Notes: a model not told the origin generated them from the sequence alone. Counted from the first letter of the stretch, positions 1 to 10,076 are shown. The stretch: DNA of 48,512 bases from Halieaceae bacterium (GCA_028280635.1 JANQLM010000087.1:1-48512); one strand, 5' to 3'. A program made the numbers and translations.

Positions 1-756
1 GATGAAGATAATGCAAGGAGCGCGCCCTTCCGCCTGGCCGAACATGTCGCGCACGCGTGCGGCACCCACGCCGACGAACATCTCCACAAAGTCGGAACCG
101 CTGAGGCTGAAGAACGGTACGCCTGCTTCACCGGCGATCGCCTTGGCCAGCAGCGTCTTACCGGTACCGGGCTGGCCCACCATGAGCACGCCGCGGGGAA
201 TGCGACCGCCCAGGCGTTGGAACTTGCCCGGGTCGCGCAGGAACTCGACCAGTTCCTGTACGTCTTCCTTGGCCTCGTCGACCCCGGCCACGTCGGCAAA
301 GGTGGTATGGATCTGGTCTTCACCCAGCAGCCGCGCCTTGGACTTGCCGAAGCTCATGGGGCCTCCGCGGCCACCGGCGCCGCCCTGCATCTGCCGCATG
401 AAGAACATGAACACGGCGATGATAATCAGAATCGGGAAACAGGCCACCAGCAGTTGGGTCCACAGGCTTTGCTGCTCGGGCTTGCGGCCCTCGATTTCCA
501 CACTGTGCGCCAGCAGGTCATCGATCAGCTTGGGATCTTCCAGCATGGGCCGGATGGTCTCAAAGCGGGTGTTGTTGTAACGCTCGCCAGTAATGGTGAG
601 GCCGTCGATCACCACCTTCTGGACCTGGTCGCGCTGGACTTCCTCGATAAACTCCGAGTAGCCCAGCTGTTCCGTTGGCTGCTGCATGTTGAAGTTCTGG
701 AACACCGACAACAGAACTGCTGCGATCACGAGCCAAAGGAGTAAATTCTTTGCCAT
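1..756 (-). CDS. ftsH: FtsH, ATP-dependent zinc metalloprotease (N-terminal part, runs off the window)
   Basis: Membrane-anchored AAA+ protease that degrades misfolded membrane proteins and regulatory proteins. The first 252 residues are visible. The N-terminus [19 protein letters not shown] is a membrane segment. A second one lies near residues 100-118 ([20 protein letters not shown]), and the loop between them is periplasmic. A glycine-rich linker leads into the AAA domain ([21 protein letters not shown]). The Walker A motif GQPGTGKT ends at about residue 201 (Lys200), and the Walker B region starts as PCIIFI at the window edge. The HEXXH protease site lies outside. The gene sits 115 bp downstream of rlmE on the same strand, the rlmE-ftsH order known from E. 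coli, and is probably co-transcribed. Confidence 0.97.
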   Translation of the reverse strand, partial: MAKNLLLWLVIAAVLLSVFQNFNMQQPTEQLGYSEFIEEVQRDQVQKVVIDGLTITGERYNNTRFETIRPMLEDPKLIDDLLAHSVEIEGRKPEQQSLWTQLLVACFPILIIIAVFMFFMRQMQGGAGGRGGPMSFGKSKARLLGEDQIHTTFADVAGVDEAKEDVQELVEFLRDPGKFQRLGGRIPRGVLMVGQPGTGKTLLAKAIAGEAGVPFFSLSGSDFVEMFVGVGAARVRDMFGQAEGRAPCIIFI

Positions 757-871
757 ATCGTTCAAGGCCTTCTACCTCTCCAATCCCACGCGGGACGAAC
801 CTTCAATGTTACTAGAGTTACGAGGGCATCACCATTAGGAAAAAGCCCCATAAAATCAAAAGCTTACGCTA

Positions 872-1498
872 TCACTCGCCCTTGAAGCCGATTCCCAGCA
901 AGTAGACCTCCCGGGAACGTGGTCGGGAAGCCGCCGGCTTGCGCGTCAGGACTCGCTCAAAGCTGCCGCGTGCCTCGCGAACGAGCTCGTCGAACCCTTC
1001 TCCCTGGAATACCTTGCTGAGGAAAGCCCCGCCGGGCTTGAGGACCTGGCGGGCAAGGTCCAGGGCCAGTTCTACCAGGTACATGGACCGCGGCTGGTCA
1101 ACGGCGTTCATTCCACTCATGTTGGGGGCCATATCGGAAATAACAAGGTCGGCTCCGTCAGCGCCGATCGCCCGCAGTATCTCCTCCAGTACGGCCTCTT
1201 CGGTAAAGTCGCCCTGTATGAACTCGACATCGGCCAGGGCATCCATGGGCAGGATATCCGAGGCGATCACCCGGCCCCGGGGCCCGACGATGCCGGCCGC
1301 CACCTGCGACCAGCCGCCGGGGGCTGATCCCAGGTCCACGACCGTGTGGCCGGGGCGGATGAGCTTGTCACGGTCCTGGATCTCCAGCAGCTTGTAGCAG
1401 GCACGGGACCGATAGCCCTCCTTCTGCGCCTGCTGCACATAGGGGTCGTTACGATGCTCCTTGAGCCAGGCCCGGCTAGAGGGTTTTTTCTTGGGCAT
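872..1498 (-). CDS. rlmE: 23S rRNA (uridine-2'-O)-methyltransferase RlmE
   Basis: SAM-dependent methyltransferase that 2'-O-methylates one uridine (Um2552 in E. coli) in the A-loop of 23S rRNA on the 50S subunit. The predicted protein has 208 residues, matching the family length of about 209. The frame stays open upstream, but the start [15 protein letters not shown] is chosen because it gives the family N-terminus. Visible features are the SAM-binding loop [15 protein letters not shown], the [13 protein letters not shown] motif with the catalytic Asp, and [14 protein letters not shown] with the catalytic Lys. It lies upstream of ftsH and divergent from yhbY, the usual gammaproteobacterial arrangement. 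Confidence 0.97.
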   Translation of the reverse strand: MPKKKPSSRAWLKEHRNDPYVQQAQKEGYRSRACYKLLEIQDRDKLIRPGHTVVDLGSAPGGWSQVAAGIVGPRGRVIASDILPMDALADVEFIQGDFTEEAVLEEILRAIGADGADLVISDMAPNMSGMNAVDQPRSMYLVELALDLARQVLKPGGAFLSKVFQGEGFDELVREARGSFERVLTRKPAASRPRSREVYLLGIGFKGE

Positions 1499-1616
1499 GA
1501 TGCAGTGAAGGCTTCGACGTCCGGGGGTCAAATCCGGGCCTGCCAAGCGGCCGCGGTTGACGTAGAATACCGCGCCCCGCCAGACGTGAAAATGCAGAGC
1601 TGCATCCCCGGAAGAT

Positions 1617-1916
1617 ATGAGTAGACGAGACGAAAAACAGTTGCGCGCCATCGGCCACAAGCTGAAGCCTGTGGTGATGGTGGCGGGCAAGGGCCTGACC
1701 GACGGTGTGATCACGGAAATCGAGCGCGCGCTGGCTGACCACGAATTGATCAAGGTGAAGGTAACGGTCGGCGGCAAGGCCGACCGGCAACAGCTGGCCG
1801 ATGACATCTGCGCCCGCACGGGAGCGGAGCTGGTGCAGTCCACCGGTGGCATGCTGCTCCTGCTGCGGCGCTCGCCCCAGCCCGACCCGCGTCTCTCGAA
1901 TCTGCTGCGCTTTTAA
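1617..1916 (+). CDS. yhbY: YhbY-type ribosome assembly RNA-binding protein (CRM domain)
   Basis: Small CRS1/YhbY (CRM) domain protein of 99 residues that associates with pre-50S particles. The whole protein is one domain. It has an N-terminal helix ([17 protein letters not shown]) carrying the conserved G-x-G loop, then [16 protein letters not shown] and a C-terminal strand with [14 protein letters not shown] Shine-Dalgarno sits just before the ATG. It diverges from rlmE across 118 bp. A TAGAAT hexamer at 1563-1568 is a possible -10, but no good -35 accompanies it. Confidence 0.95.
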   Translation: MSRRDEKQLRAIGHKLKPVVMVAGKGLTDGVITEIERALADHELIKVKVTVGGKADRQQLADDICARTGAELVQSTGGMLLLLRRSPQPDPRLSNLLRF

Positions 1917-1923
1917 CACGGCC

Positions 1924-2268
1924 ATGGCCAACGTCATCGAATTCCCCTCCCAGCGCGCCCAGGGACTGGCCTTCCTGGACCAGCAGATTCGCGAGCTGCT
2001 CGGCGCTCGCGGCGCCGACGATGAATTGATCGACTTTGCCGCCACCACCGTCAAGCAGGTTTACGAGCGCTCGGTAGCGGCGGAGGACTACAGCTTCCAG
2101 GTCAGCCTGCCGGAGGGTGTCTCCGGTAATGACGCCGAGGCGCTGCGCCAGTCGATCTTCGAGGGGGTCGAGAAAATCCGCAATGAAAATCACGCCGTGG
2201 TGGTGCGCCTGATCGCAGAGCTGGTACTGGCTGAAGTGCGTTACTTCCAGGCCAACCGCGAAGGCTGA
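1924..2268 (+). CDS. Small conserved-looking protein of unknown function
   Basis: A 114-residue soluble protein starting MANVIEFPSQRAQGLAFLD, eight bases after the yhbY stop and so probably in the same transcript. It is acidic and largely helical, with no signal peptide, membrane segment or recognisable catalytic motif. The second half (EALRQSIFEGVEKIRNENHAVVVRLIAELVLAEVRYF) looks like two long amphipathic helices. I do not recognise the family. The longer in-frame extension that overlaps yhbY was rejected because it would read through most of yhbY. Confidence 0.75.
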   Translation: MANVIEFPSQRAQGLAFLDQQIRELLGARGADDELIDFAATTVKQVYERSVAAEDYSFQVSLPEGVSGNDAEALRQSIFEGVEKIRNENHAVVVRLIAELVLAEVRYFQANREG

Positions 2269-2383
2269 CTCGATCAGCAGCCCCCCGCGGCTATCGAAGC
2301 TCCCAGTATCGTGAAACTGGCGCCGATCGTTCGTCACGGGCCCTGCGATACAATGCGCCGCGTCTCAACCCGGAGAATCATTC

Positions 2384-3301
2384 ATGGCGGAGCCCAGGGT
2401 ACTGGCCATCGGTGAGTGCATGCTGGAACTGTCCCCCTCCGGCGGCGAGGGCCAGTTGCAGCTGGGTTATGGCGGTGACACCTTGAATACCAGCGTCTAC
2501 CTCTCCCGGCTGGGCATCGGTGTGACCTACCTGACGGAACTGGGCGACGACCCCCACAGTGACCACATGGTCGCCAGCTGGCGGGCTGAAGGGCTGGACA
2601 CCGGGCTGGTGCTGCGCCGGGATGGCCGCCTGCCGGGCCTCTACCTTATCAATATCGACCAGCAGGGTGAGCGCAGCTTCCACTACTGGCGCCGGGAGGC
2701 CCCGGTGCGCCAGCTATTCGACGATACTCGGGCTCAGGAACTGGTGCTGGAACGCGCCGGTGATTTCGACCTTGTGTACCTGTCCGGCGTCACCCTGTCG
2801 CTGTTTGGTGCCGCCGGACGCGAGCGACTCTGCGAGCTGCTGTCGACCCTGCGCAAGGGCGGCGTCACGATAGCTTTCGACAGCAACTACCGTTCAGCCG
2901 GCTGGCAGGATGCCAATGAAGCGCGCGCCGCCATGGACAGCGTGGTGAGCATGGCCGACCTGTTGCTGCCTACCTTCGAAGACGAACAGGCGCTGCACGA
3001 TGATCAGGGCCCTGCCACCTGTCTGGAACGGTTGGTTCAGGCCGGCGCGCAGGAGGTTGTGCTGAAGCGCGGCGCCGCCGGCTGCACGCTGTTGCACGAC
3101 GGCCAGGTCGAGGAGATCGAAGCCCCGCCAGTTGACAAGGTAGTGGATACCACGGCGGCCGGCGATGCCTTCAACGCCGCCTACCTGGCTGCACGCCTGC
3201 GGGGCGAATCACCCCGGTCCGCCGCCAGCCGGGGGCATCGGCTCGCCGCTGCCGTAATAGGGGCGCGGGGCGCAATCATCCCGGCGGACGCCATGCCATG
3301 A
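2384..3301 (+). CDS. kdgK: 2-keto-3-deoxygluconate kinase (PfkB family)
   Basis: Ribokinase/PfkB-fold sugar kinase of 305 residues. The best fit is KdgK, which phosphorylates 2-keto-3-deoxygluconate to KDPG in hexuronate, pectin or alginate breakdown. The N-terminus has the sugar-binding signature (AIGECMLELSP, then GGDTLNTSVYLSRLG). The middle has FHYWRREAPVRQLF, typical of KdgK. The C-terminal PfkB signature DTTAAGDAFNAAYLAARL contains the catalytic base at about Asp261. A GGAGAA Shine-Dalgarno precedes the ATG, and a TACAAT hexamer at 2349-2354 could be a -10. It overlaps the next gene by ATGA, so the two are translationally coupled. Other PfkB sugar kinases cannot be excluded, but the neighbour supports a hexuronate role. 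Confidence 0.85.
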   Translation: MAEPRVLAIGECMLELSPSGGEGQLQLGYGGDTLNTSVYLSRLGIGVTYLTELGDDPHSDHMVASWRAEGLDTGLVLRRDGRLPGLYLINIDQQGERSFHYWRREAPVRQLFDDTRAQELVLERAGDFDLVYLSGVTLSLFGAAGRERLCELLSTLRKGGVTIAFDSNYRSAGWQDANEARAAMDSVVSMADLLLPTFEDEQALHDDQGPATCLERLVQAGAQEVVLKRGAAGCTLLHDGQVEEIEAPPVDKVVDTTAAGDAFNAAYLAARLRGESPRSAASRGHRLAAAVIGARGAIIPADAMP

Positions 3302-4722
3302 CCGGGCAAAGGCTGTCACCGGACACACTCGCAACGCTCCCCGACGAGGTACTGCAGCCCGCCTATGATCGACGCCGGGTGACACCGGGCATACTGCACC
3401 TGGGCCTGGGCGCATTTCACCGCGCCCACCAGGCGGTCTATACCGACGCCGCGCTTGTGAAGGCCAGCAACTGGGGCATCATCGGGGTGTCCCTGCGCAG
3501 TGAGCGCGTCGCCGAGCAGCTCAACCCTCAGCAGGGGCTGTTCTCCCTATTGAGCGACGACGGAACCCACCGGGAGCTGAGGGTGATCGGCTCCATCCTC
3601 CAGGTGCTGGTCGCGCCGCAGCAACCGGAATCTGTGGATGCCTTGTTTCGCGATCCCGCTATCCGCGTTGTCACCCTGAGCATCACCGAAGCGGGCTACT
3701 GCCTGGCCGCTGACGGTCAGTCCTTGGATACCAAACTGCCTGGCGTCCAGGCTGACCTGGCGCAGCCCGACCAGGCGCGCACGGCCATCGGCCTGCTGGC
3801 GCGGGGACTGAAGCAGCGCGTGGACGCCGGCGGCGCCCCGCTGACGGTGATCAGCTGCGACAACCTCGCCAACAACAGTGCGAAACTCAAGCACGCCCTC
3901 ACAAACTACCTGGCACTGAGTTGGCCGGCCGTATTGCCCTGGCTGGATGAGAAGGTCCGCTTCCCATGCTCCATGGTCGACCGTATTGTGCCGGCACAGA
4001 CTGAGGCCGCGCTCGCCAGGCAGGCGCATTTGTTGGGCGTCCGGGACGAGGCCGCCATCGCCACAGAGCCGTTCAGCCAGTGGATTATCGAACGGAACTT
4101 CGCCACGCCAATACCGGACTGGGAAGCCGGCGGCGCGGCATTGGTGGACGATATCGCTCCCTACGAAGCGATGAAACTGCGCCTGCTGAACGCGTCACAT
4201 TCGGCAATTGCCATCCTCGGCCTGCTCGCCGACCGAAAGACCGTAGCCGACGTGATGGCAGATGCCGGGATGCGTGGCTTTGTCGAAGACCTTGTCGACA
4301 GGGATTTGCTGCCGGCACTCACCGCTCCCGTGGGTTTCGACCTGCCAGGCTACCGCGATCAATTGCTGGCCCGTTTCAGCAACCCCTGCCTGCAACACCG
4401 CTGCGCCCAGATTGCCATGGACTGCACCGAGAAACTGCGCCAGCGCTGGCTGCCGACCCTCGCCAAACAACAGGGAGACAGCCTGCTGCTACGCGCCCTC
4501 GCCGCCTGGTGCCACCTCATCATGACTACCGAGATACCCCTAAGCGACCCTCGCGCGGACACCTTGCTGGCCATCCGTGCCAGCACCGCCAGCGACAGCG
4601 AGAGAATCGTCCTGCTAATGGATACCCTGGGAATGGAGACTGCACTGCAACAACGCTGTCTGCCATTACTGGAAGCACACTGCGCAGACATGAAATCCGG
4701 ATCCCCGCCTACGCGGGGATGA
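3298..4722 (+). CDS. uxuB: Mannitol dehydrogenase family oxidoreductase, probable fructuronate reductase
   Basis: NAD-dependent polyol/hexuronate dehydrogenase of 474 residues. It probably interconverts fructuronate and mannonate (UxuB), or acts on mannitol/fructose. The N-terminal Rossmann part begins at GILHLGLGAFHRAHQAVYTD. The helical C-terminal domain carries the family catalytic set K-x4-N-x2-H in KLRLLNASH (about Lys293, Asn298, His301). Pairing with kdgK favours a hexuronate role. The last ~10 codons run into a GC-rich inverted repeat (4701-4720), so the C-terminus ADMKSGSPPTRG is repeat-derived rather than family sequence. The natural stop may have been lost when the repeat landed there. 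Confidence 0.85.
   Translation: MTGQRLSPDTLATLPDEVLQPAYDRRRVTPGILHLGLGAFHRAHQAVYTDAALVKASNWGIIGVSLRSERVAEQLNPQQGLFSLLSDDGTHRELRVIGSILQVLVAPQQPESVDALFRDPAIRVVTLSITEAGYCLAADGQSLDTKLPGVQADLAQPDQARTAIGLLARGLKQRVDAGGAPLTVISCDNLANNSAKLKHALTNYLALSWPAVLPWLDEKVRFPCSMVDRIVPAQTEAALARQAHLLGVRDEAAIATEPFSQWIIERNFATPIPDWEAGGAALVDDIAPYEAMKLRLLNASHSAIAILGLLADRKTVADVMADAGMRGFVEDLVDRDLLPALTAPVGFDLPGYRDQLLARFSNPCLQHRCAQIAMDCTEKLRQRWLPTLAKQQGDSLLLRALAAWCHLIMTTEIPLSDPRADTLLAIRASTASDSERIVLLMDTLGMETALQQRCLPLLEAHCADMKSGSPPTRG
4701..4720. repeat. REP-like inverted repeat ending the uxuB frame
   Basis: Perfect 8-bp inverted repeat ATCCCCGC-CTAC-GCGGGGAT. It resembles the short palindromic 'CCCCGCCTACGCGGGG' elements scattered in many proteobacterial genomes. 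The stop codon of uxuB (4720-4722) overlaps its last base. As RNA it would form a hairpin without a T-tract. Only one clear copy lies in this window. Confidence 0.7.
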
Positions 4723-4794
4723 CACAAAAGAGGGTTAACAGACTCGGGTGGAAACGCCTGGCCTGGCGTCTTGGGATTCCGGAAACGCGCCAAT

Positions 4795-4903
4795 CATTGC
4801 CTGCTCCGCAAGAAGCGTACCCGTGATGCAGCGCCTCGAGATTCACTGAGAGGCGCGGACCATTGTCTGCTCGGTATGAAGCGCAACGGTGATGTAGCGC
4901 CTC
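4795..4903. repeat. Imperfect 43-bp direct repeat between uxuB and greA
   Basis: Copies at 4795-4837 and 4861-4903 are identical at 35 of 43 positions by my alignment. Both start CATTG-C/T-CTGCTC and end in GTGATG-C/T-AGCGCCTC. They occupy the 215-bp gap between the convergent uxuB and greA stops, which otherwise holds no gene. Function unknown. They may be remnants of a duplication linked to insertion of the kdgK-uxuB block. Confidence 0.7.
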
Positions 4904-4937
4904 CGTCCCAGCTTAGAGACTGACGCCTTAAGCGGTT

Positions 4938-5414
4938 TTATAAATGGAAAACTTCCGCGATCTCGTATTCGATCTCACCGCCGGGGGCCTTCACCACTGC
5001 CACTTCACCCTCTTCCTTGCCAATGAGGGCCCGGGCAATGGGTGAGGTAACAGAGATCTTGTTGTTCTTGATATCGGCCTCGTCCTCGCCGACGATCTGG
5101 TAGCGCAGTTCATCGTCGTTCTCGATATTGATGAGATCGACGGTGACACCGAAGATCACCTTGCCGGTCTTGGCGATCTTGGTGACATCGATCACCTGGG
5201 CTTCGGCCAGCTTGCCCTCGATTTCCATGATGCGGCCTTCCACGAAACTCTGCTGCTCGCGGGCCGCGTGGTATTCAGCGTTTTCCTTGAGGTCACCGTG
5301 CTCGCGCGCTTCGGCGATCGCCTGGCTGATGCGCGGGCGATCCTCCTTCTTGAGCTTCTCCAGCTCCGCGCGCAGGGCGGCTTCCCCTGCCACGGTCATT
5401 GGCACATTGTTCAT
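4938..5414 (-). CDS. greA: Transcription elongation factor GreA
   Basis: Binds the RNA polymerase secondary channel and stimulates cleavage of backtracked RNA. It has 158 residues, the family length. The N-terminal coiled coil (about residues 10-75) carries the acidic tip region [15 protein letters not shown]. The C-terminal FKBP-like domain includes [16 protein letters not shown] and ends [14 protein letters not shown]. The start MNNVPMTV aligns with the E. coli MQAIPMT start. It lies 54 bp after carB on the same strand, the gammaproteobacterial carA-carB-greA order, and is probably read through from carAB. Confidence 0.97.
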   Translation of the reverse strand: MNNVPMTVAGEAALRAELEKLKKEDRPRISQAIAEAREHGDLKENAEYHAAREQQSFVEGRIMEIEGKLAEAQVIDVTKIAKTGKVIFGVTVDLINIENDDELRYQIVGEDEADIKNNKISVTSPIARALIGKEEGEVAVVKAPGGEIEYEIAEVFHL

Positions 5415-5468
5415 CGTATACCTCGACGTTAGCTGTCCGCGGACCTGCCGCAGACATTCGACCGGGTG

Positions 5469-8400
5469 CTATCCGGCGAGGCTGGCGTGCAGGTCCTGCA
5501 GGCGTCTGACCTGGTTGTCCGCGGAGTGTTTCATCGCCGCACAGATAGCTTCCGCCGCAGCCAGAGTGGTCGTGTAGAAGACGTTGTTGGCTTCCGCGCT
5601 CGAGCGAATCGACGCGGAGTCGGCAATGGCTCGCCGGCCTTCCGTGGTGTTGACGATCAGGTCGATTTCACTGTTTTTAATCATATCAACAATGTGGGGG
5701 CGGCCCTCAAGCACTTTGTTGACATGGCGACACGGAATACCCGCCGCCTCCAGGGCGCTGCGGGTGCCACTGGTGGCAACGATTTCAAAGCCCTGGGCAA
5801 GCAGGTCACGGGCAACACCCAGTGCGCCCGGCTTGTCGACGTCGCGCACGCTGATAAACACTGTGCCGGACTGAGGCGCGGCCTCACCGGCACCCAGTTG
5901 GGCCTTGGCAAAGGCGTCCTCAAAGCGCTCGCCGGTGCCCATCACCTCGCCGGTGGATTTCATCTCCGGGCCCAGTATGGGGTCCACGCCGGGAAACTTA
6001 TTAAAGGGCATAACCGCTTCCTTGACGCTGTAGTACGGCGGCACCACTTCTTTGGTGAAACCCTGCTCCTCAAGCGTTTTTCCGGCCATGCAGCGCGCGG
6101 CCACCTTGGCCAGCGACACACCGATGCACTTGGAGACGAAGGGCACCGTGCGGGAAGCGCGCGGGTTGACCTCGATGACATAAATTTCGCCATCCTGCCA
6201 GGCCAGTTGCACGTTCATGAGGCCCTTGACGTTGAGCGCCCGGGCCATCTGCTTGACCTGCTCGCGCATGGCATCCTGCACCTCCGGGTCGAGGCTGTAG
6301 GGCGGCAGTGAACAGGCGGAATCACCCGAGTGCACACCGGCCTGCTCGATGTGCTGCATGATGGCACCTATGACCACATGCTCGCCGTCACTGACCGCGT
6401 CGATATCTACCTCGATGGCGGCATTGAGGAAGTGATCCAGCAGCACCGGGGAGTCCTCGGAGGCCTGCACCGCCTCATTGAGGTAGCGCACCAGTTCCTT
6501 CTCCTTGTAGACAATCTCCATGGCCCGGCCACCCAGCACATAGGAAGGCCGCACCACCAGCGGATACCGGAGGCTTTCGGCCGCGGCCAGGGCCTCATCA
6601 GTACTGCGTACCGTCATATTGGGCGGCTGCTTGAGCCCCAGCTTCTCAATCATCTGCTGGAAGCGCTCGCGGTCTTCCGCCTCGTCGATGGCGTCCGGCG
6701 TGGTGCCGATGATCGGTACGCCCGCCGCCTCCAGGTCACGGGCCAGCTTCAACGGCGTCTGGCCGCCAAACTGCACGATCACACCGATGGGCTTTTCCAC
6801 ATCGACGATGGCCAGCACGTCTTCCAGGGTCACTGGCTCGAAGTAGAGGCGGTCGGAGGTGTCGTAGTCGGTGGATACGGTTTCCGGGTTGCAGTTGACC
6901 ATGATGGTCTCGTAGCCGTCTTCGCGCATGGCAAGCGCAGCGTGTACGCAGCAATAGTCGAACTCGATACCCTGGCCGATACGGTTGGGCCCGCCGCCCA
7001 GTACCAGGATCTTCTCCCGGTCCGAGGGGTTGGATTCACACTCCTCGTCATAACTGGAATACATGTAGGCGGTGGCCGAGGCAAATTCCGCGGCGCAGGT
7101 ATCCACCCGCTTGAAAACCGGCCGGATGTCCAGCGCCTGGCGATGGGCACGCACCTCGTGCTCCGTCACCGCCAGCAGCACGCTCAGGCGTTTGTCGGAG
7201 AAACCCTTGCGCTTCAGGCGGTACATGCTGTCTGCGTCGATGTCCTTGAGCGCTACGGTCTTGAGCGCGTTCTCGCTCTCGACGATGTCCTGTATCTGCA
7301 CCAGGAACCAGGGGTCGATGCCACAGAGATTAAAGATCTCTTCCATGGACATGCCGTGGCGCATTGCGTCCGCCACGTACCAGATACGCTCGGGTCCCGG
7401 GATGGTGAGATGGTGGACCAACTCATCGCGGGCATCGGGGCCGTCGACATCGAGCATATGCTCGAATCCAGCGGAACCCACTTCCAGGCCGCGCAGGGCT
7501 TTCTGTACGGACTCCTGAAAGTTGCGGCCGATGGCCATCACCTCGCCCACCGACTTCATCTGGGTGGTCAACCGGGCATCGGCGCCGTCGAACTTCTCAA
7601 AGGCAAAGCGCGGAATCTTGGTGACAACGTAATCGATGCTGGGTTCGAAGGACGCGGGCGTCGCCCCGCCGGTAATGTCGTTCTGCAACTCGTCCAGGGT
7701 GTAGCCCACCGCCAGCTTGGCGGCGACCTTGGCAATGGGAAAGCCGGTGGCCTTGGAGGCCAGCGCCGAGGAGCGCGACACCCGCGGGTTCATTTCGATG
7801 ACCACCATGCGGCCGGTCTTCGGGTCCTGGCCGAACTGCACGTTGGAGCCGCCGGTTTCCACGCCGATCTCGCGCAGCACCGCCAGCGAGGCGTCGCGCA
7901 TGATCTGGTATTCCTTGTCGGTCAGGGTCTGGGCCGGGGCCACGGTGATGGAATCGCCGGTATGCACCCCCATGGGATCGAAGTTCTCGATGGCGCAGAC
8001 GATGATGCAGTTGTCGTTCTTGTCTCGCACCACTTCCATCTCGAACTCTTTCCAGCCGATCAGGGACTCATCGATCAGCAGTTCAGTGGTGGGCGAGAGA
8101 TCCAGGCCGCGGGCGCAGATTTCCTCGAACTCCTCGCGGTTGTAGGCAATACCGCCGCCAGATCCGCCCATGGTGAAAGACGGGCGGATAATGCAGGGGA
8201 AACCAATCTGATCCAGGACCTGCAGGGCCTCTTCCATGCTGTGGGCCAGGGCCGCGCGCGGGCACTCGAGGCCGATGCGCTTCATACACTGGTCGAACAG
8301 CTCGCGGTCTTCGGCCTTGTCGATGGCGTCCTTGGTGGCGCCAATCATTTCCACGCCGTGCTGCTCCAGCACCCCTTCCCGGGCCAGGTCCAGGGCGCAG

Positions 8401-8690
8401 TTCAGCGCGGTCTGGCCGCCCATGGTCGGCAGCAGCGCATCGGGTTTTTCCTTCTCGATGATTTTCGCGACCGTACGCCACTCCACCGGTTCGATATAGG
8501 TGGCATCGGCCATGGCCGGGTCGGTCATGATGGTGGCCGGATTGGAATTCACCAGAATGACCCGGTAGCCCTCCTCGCGCAGCGCCTTGCAGGCCTGGGC
8601 GCCGGAGTAGTCGAATTCGCAGGCCTGGCCGATGACGATCGGGCCGGCGCCCAGAATCAGGATGCTTTGAATATCCGTACGCTTTGGCAT
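5469..8690 (-). CDS. carB: Carbamoyl-phosphate synthase large subunit
   Basis: Makes carbamoyl phosphate from bicarbonate, ATP and glutamine-derived ammonia for arginine and pyrimidine synthesis. It has 1073 residues, full length. The N-terminus [26 protein letters not shown] opens the first ATP-grasp half. The second half repeats the pattern from [20 protein letters not shown] (about residue 555). The C-terminal ~130 residues form the MGS-like allosteric domain ([15 protein letters not shown] onward). It starts one base after the carA stop, so translation is tightly coupled to carA. The long plus-strand open frames opposite it are antisense shadows. Confidence 0.98.
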   Translation of the reverse strand: MPKRTDIQSILILGAGPIVIGQACEFDYSGAQACKALREEGYRVILVNSNPATIMTDPAMADATYIEPVEWRTVAKIIEKEKPDALLPTMGGQTALNCALDLAREGVLEQHGVEMIGATKDAIDKAEDRELFDQCMKRIGLECPRAALAHSMEEALQVLDQIGFPCIIRPSFTMGGSGGGIAYNREEFEEICARGLDLSPTTELLIDESLIGWKEFEMEVVRDKNDNCIIVCAIENFDPMGVHTGDSITVAPAQTLTDKEYQIMRDASLAVLREIGVETGGSNVQFGQDPKTGRMVVIEMNPRVSRSSALASKATGFPIAKVAAKLAVGYTLDELQNDITGGATPASFEPSIDYVVTKIPRFAFEKFDGADARLTTQMKSVGEVMAIGRNFQESVQKALRGLEVGSAGFEHMLDVDGPDARDELVHHLTIPGPERIWYVADAMRHGMSMEEIFNLCGIDPWFLVQIQDIVESENALKTVALKDIDADSMYRLKRKGFSDKRLSVLLAVTEHEVRAHRQALDIRPVFKRVDTCAAEFASATAYMYSSYDEECESNPSDREKILVLGGGPNRIGQGIEFDYCCVHAALAMREDGYETIMVNCNPETVSTDYDTSDRLYFEPVTLEDVLAIVDVEKPIGVIVQFGGQTPLKLARDLEAAGVPIIGTTPDAIDEAEDRERFQQMIEKLGLKQPPNMTVRSTDEALAAAESLRYPLVVRPSYVLGGRAMEIVYKEKELVRYLNEAVQASEDSPVLLDHFLNAAIEVDIDAVSDGEHVVIGAIMQHIEQAGVHSGDSACSLPPYSLDPEVQDAMREQVKQMARALNVKGLMNVQLAWQDGEIYVIEVNPRASRTVPFVSKCIGVSLAKVAARCMAGKTLEEQGFTKEVVPPYYSVKEAVMPFNKFPGVDPILGPEMKSTGEVMGTGERFEDAFAKAQLGAGEAAPQSGTVFISVRDVDKPGALGVARDLLAQGFEIVATSGTRSALEAAGIPCRHVNKVLEGRPHIVDMIKNSEIDLIVNTTEGRRAIADSASIRSSAEANNVFYTTTLAAAEAICAAMKHSADNQVRRLQDLHASLAG

Positions 8691-8691
8691 G

Positions 8692-9855
8692 TCAGGCGTT
8701 CCCTCCCTGGGCGGCGGACTGCCCTGCGTGTTGTTCCATCAACTCAATGAAGTGGGCAAACAGCGGTGCCGCATCGTGGGGCCCCGGGCTCGCTTCCGGG
8801 TGGCCCTGGAAGCTGAAGGCCGGGCAATCGGTGCGATGTATGCCTTGAAGAGAGCCGTCAAACAGCGACTTGTGGGTGACCCGCAGCGTGTCGGGCAGGC
8901 TGTCCTCGTCCACCGCGAAGCCGTGGTTCTGGCTGGTAATCAAGACGGTGCCGTCATCCAGGTTCTGGACCGGGTGATTGGCGCCGTGGTGGCCGAATTT
9001 CATCTTCATGGTCTGGGCACCGCTGGCGAGGCCCAGTAGCTGGTGACCCAGGCAGATACCGAAAACCGGTATGCCGGTGGTCAGCAATTCCCGGATAGCC
9101 TCGATGGCGTAGTCACAGGGCTCCGGGTCGCCGGGCCCGTTGCTGAGAAAAATCCCGTCAGGGTTGAGCGCCAGCACCTCGCTGGCCGGGGTCTGGGCCG
9201 GCACCACCGTCAGCCGGCAGCCACGGTCGGTGAGCATGCGGAGGATGTTGCGCTTGACCCCGTAGTCGTAGGCCACCACATGGAAGCTGAGTTCCTCGTC
9301 TGCGTAACTGAGGTGCCCCTGGTCCCACACCCAGGCGCCTTCGCGCCAGGGGTAGGCTTCCTTGACAGTGACTTCCTTCGCCAGGTCCATGCCCTTGAGG
9401 CCGGCAAAGTCCCGGGCTGCGGCGAGGGCCGCGGCTTCGTCAGGATTGTCGCCGGCGGCAATACAGCCGTTCTGGGCACCCTTTTCACGCAATATGCGGG
9501 TCAGGCGGCGAGTATCGATGTCGGCGATACCGACAATATTGTTGGCCTTCAGATAGCTGGAGAGGTCCTGCTCGTTGCGGTAGTTGGAGGCCAGCAGCGG
9601 CAGGTCGCGAATCACCAGGCCGGAGGCCCAGATCGCGCTGGACTCCTCGTCCTCACTGTTGGTGCCGGTGTTGCCGATATGGGGGTAGGTCAGGGTGACA
9701 ATCTGCCGGGCGTAGGAAGGATCGGTGAGAATCTCCTGGTACCCGGTCATCGCGGTGTTGAACACCACCTCGCCGACTGACGTGCCCTCGGCACCGATGG
9801 ATATGCCGCGAAAGATGCTGCCATCTTCCAGCGCCAGAATTGCCCTATTGCTCAA
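8692..9855 (-). CDS. carA: Carbamoyl-phosphate synthase small (glutaminase) subunit
   Basis: Glutamine amidotransferase subunit of 387 residues that feeds ammonia through a tunnel to CarB. The N-terminal CPSase domain starts [17 protein letters not shown]. The C-terminal class I GATase has the nucleophile loop [15 protein letters not shown] and the His/Glu pair in [14 protein letters not shown]. The start codon is TTG, preceded by CTGGAGG at good spacing. No ATG gives the family N-terminus, and E. coli carA is also known for a UUG start. A tiny upstream frame ending in TAG overlaps this TTG. Upstream lies a promoter and an intrinsic-terminator hairpin, so attenuation is likely. Confidence 0.96.
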   Translation of the reverse strand: MSNRAILALEDGSIFRGISIGAEGTSVGEVVFNTAMTGYQEILTDPSYARQIVTLTYPHIGNTGTNSEDEESSAIWASGLVIRDLPLLASNYRNEQDLSSYLKANNIVGIADIDTRRLTRILREKGAQNGCIAAGDNPDEAAALAAARDFAGLKGMDLAKEVTVKEAYPWREGAWVWDQGHLSYADEELSFHVVAYDYGVKRNILRMLTDRGCRLTVVPAQTPASEVLALNPDGIFLSNGPGDPEPCDYAIEAIRELLTTGIPVFGICLGHQLLGLASGAQTMKMKFGHHGANHPVQNLDDGTVLITSQNHGFAVDEDSLPDTLRVTHKSLFDGSLQGIHRTDCPAFSFQGHPEASPGPHDAAPLFAHFIELMEQHAGQSAAQGGNA

Positions 9856-9931
9856 GCCCGCCTCCAGTATTCATGGTGGGACCCTGCCCGGTGCCGGGAC
9901 TGGTGCGGTCATCGCTACGTTTTTCGCGCCC

Positions 9932-9969
9932 AAAAAAAAGCGAGATGAACAGTTCATCTCGCTTTTTTT
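9932..9969 (-). terminator. Intrinsic terminator hairpin inside the carAB leader (candidate attenuator)
   Basis: On the minus strand GCGAGATGAAC and GTTCATCTCGC form a perfect stem around a minimal loop. Eight T follow, and an A-tract precedes the stem. It lies about 77 bp before the carA TTG and downstream of a good minus-strand promoter, so only the carAB leader can use it on that strand. On the plus strand it also has the A-tract/T-tract form, but no coding transcript reaches it from the left. Confidence 0.85.
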
Positions 9970-10047
9970 CATAACAATCTGGCACGCGCGTCACCGGCTC
10001 CTGTCGCCCAGAACACGGGGCTGTGGTCCTCATATTCTGGGAACGCG

Positions 10048-10076
10048 ATTCTACGGAATCGGCCGGCAGGTGTCTA
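10048..10076 (-). promoter_or_regulatory. Probable carAB promoter
   Basis: Minus-strand -35 TAGACA (10076-10071) and -10 TAGAAT (10053-10048), separated by exactly 17 bp. Each differs from the sigma-70 consensus at one base. Transcription would start near 10041, about 75 nt before the terminator hairpin. No other minus-strand gene lies downstream before carA. Confidence 0.65.

Noticed and set aside
6330-8750. 806-codon plus-strand open frame opposite carB
   Set aside because: Antisense shadow of a GC-rich gene; the translation has no family character, and carB is unambiguous.
9932-9969. Terminator for a plus-strand transcript
   Set aside because: No plus-strand gene lies upstream; the carAB leader is the only sensible user.
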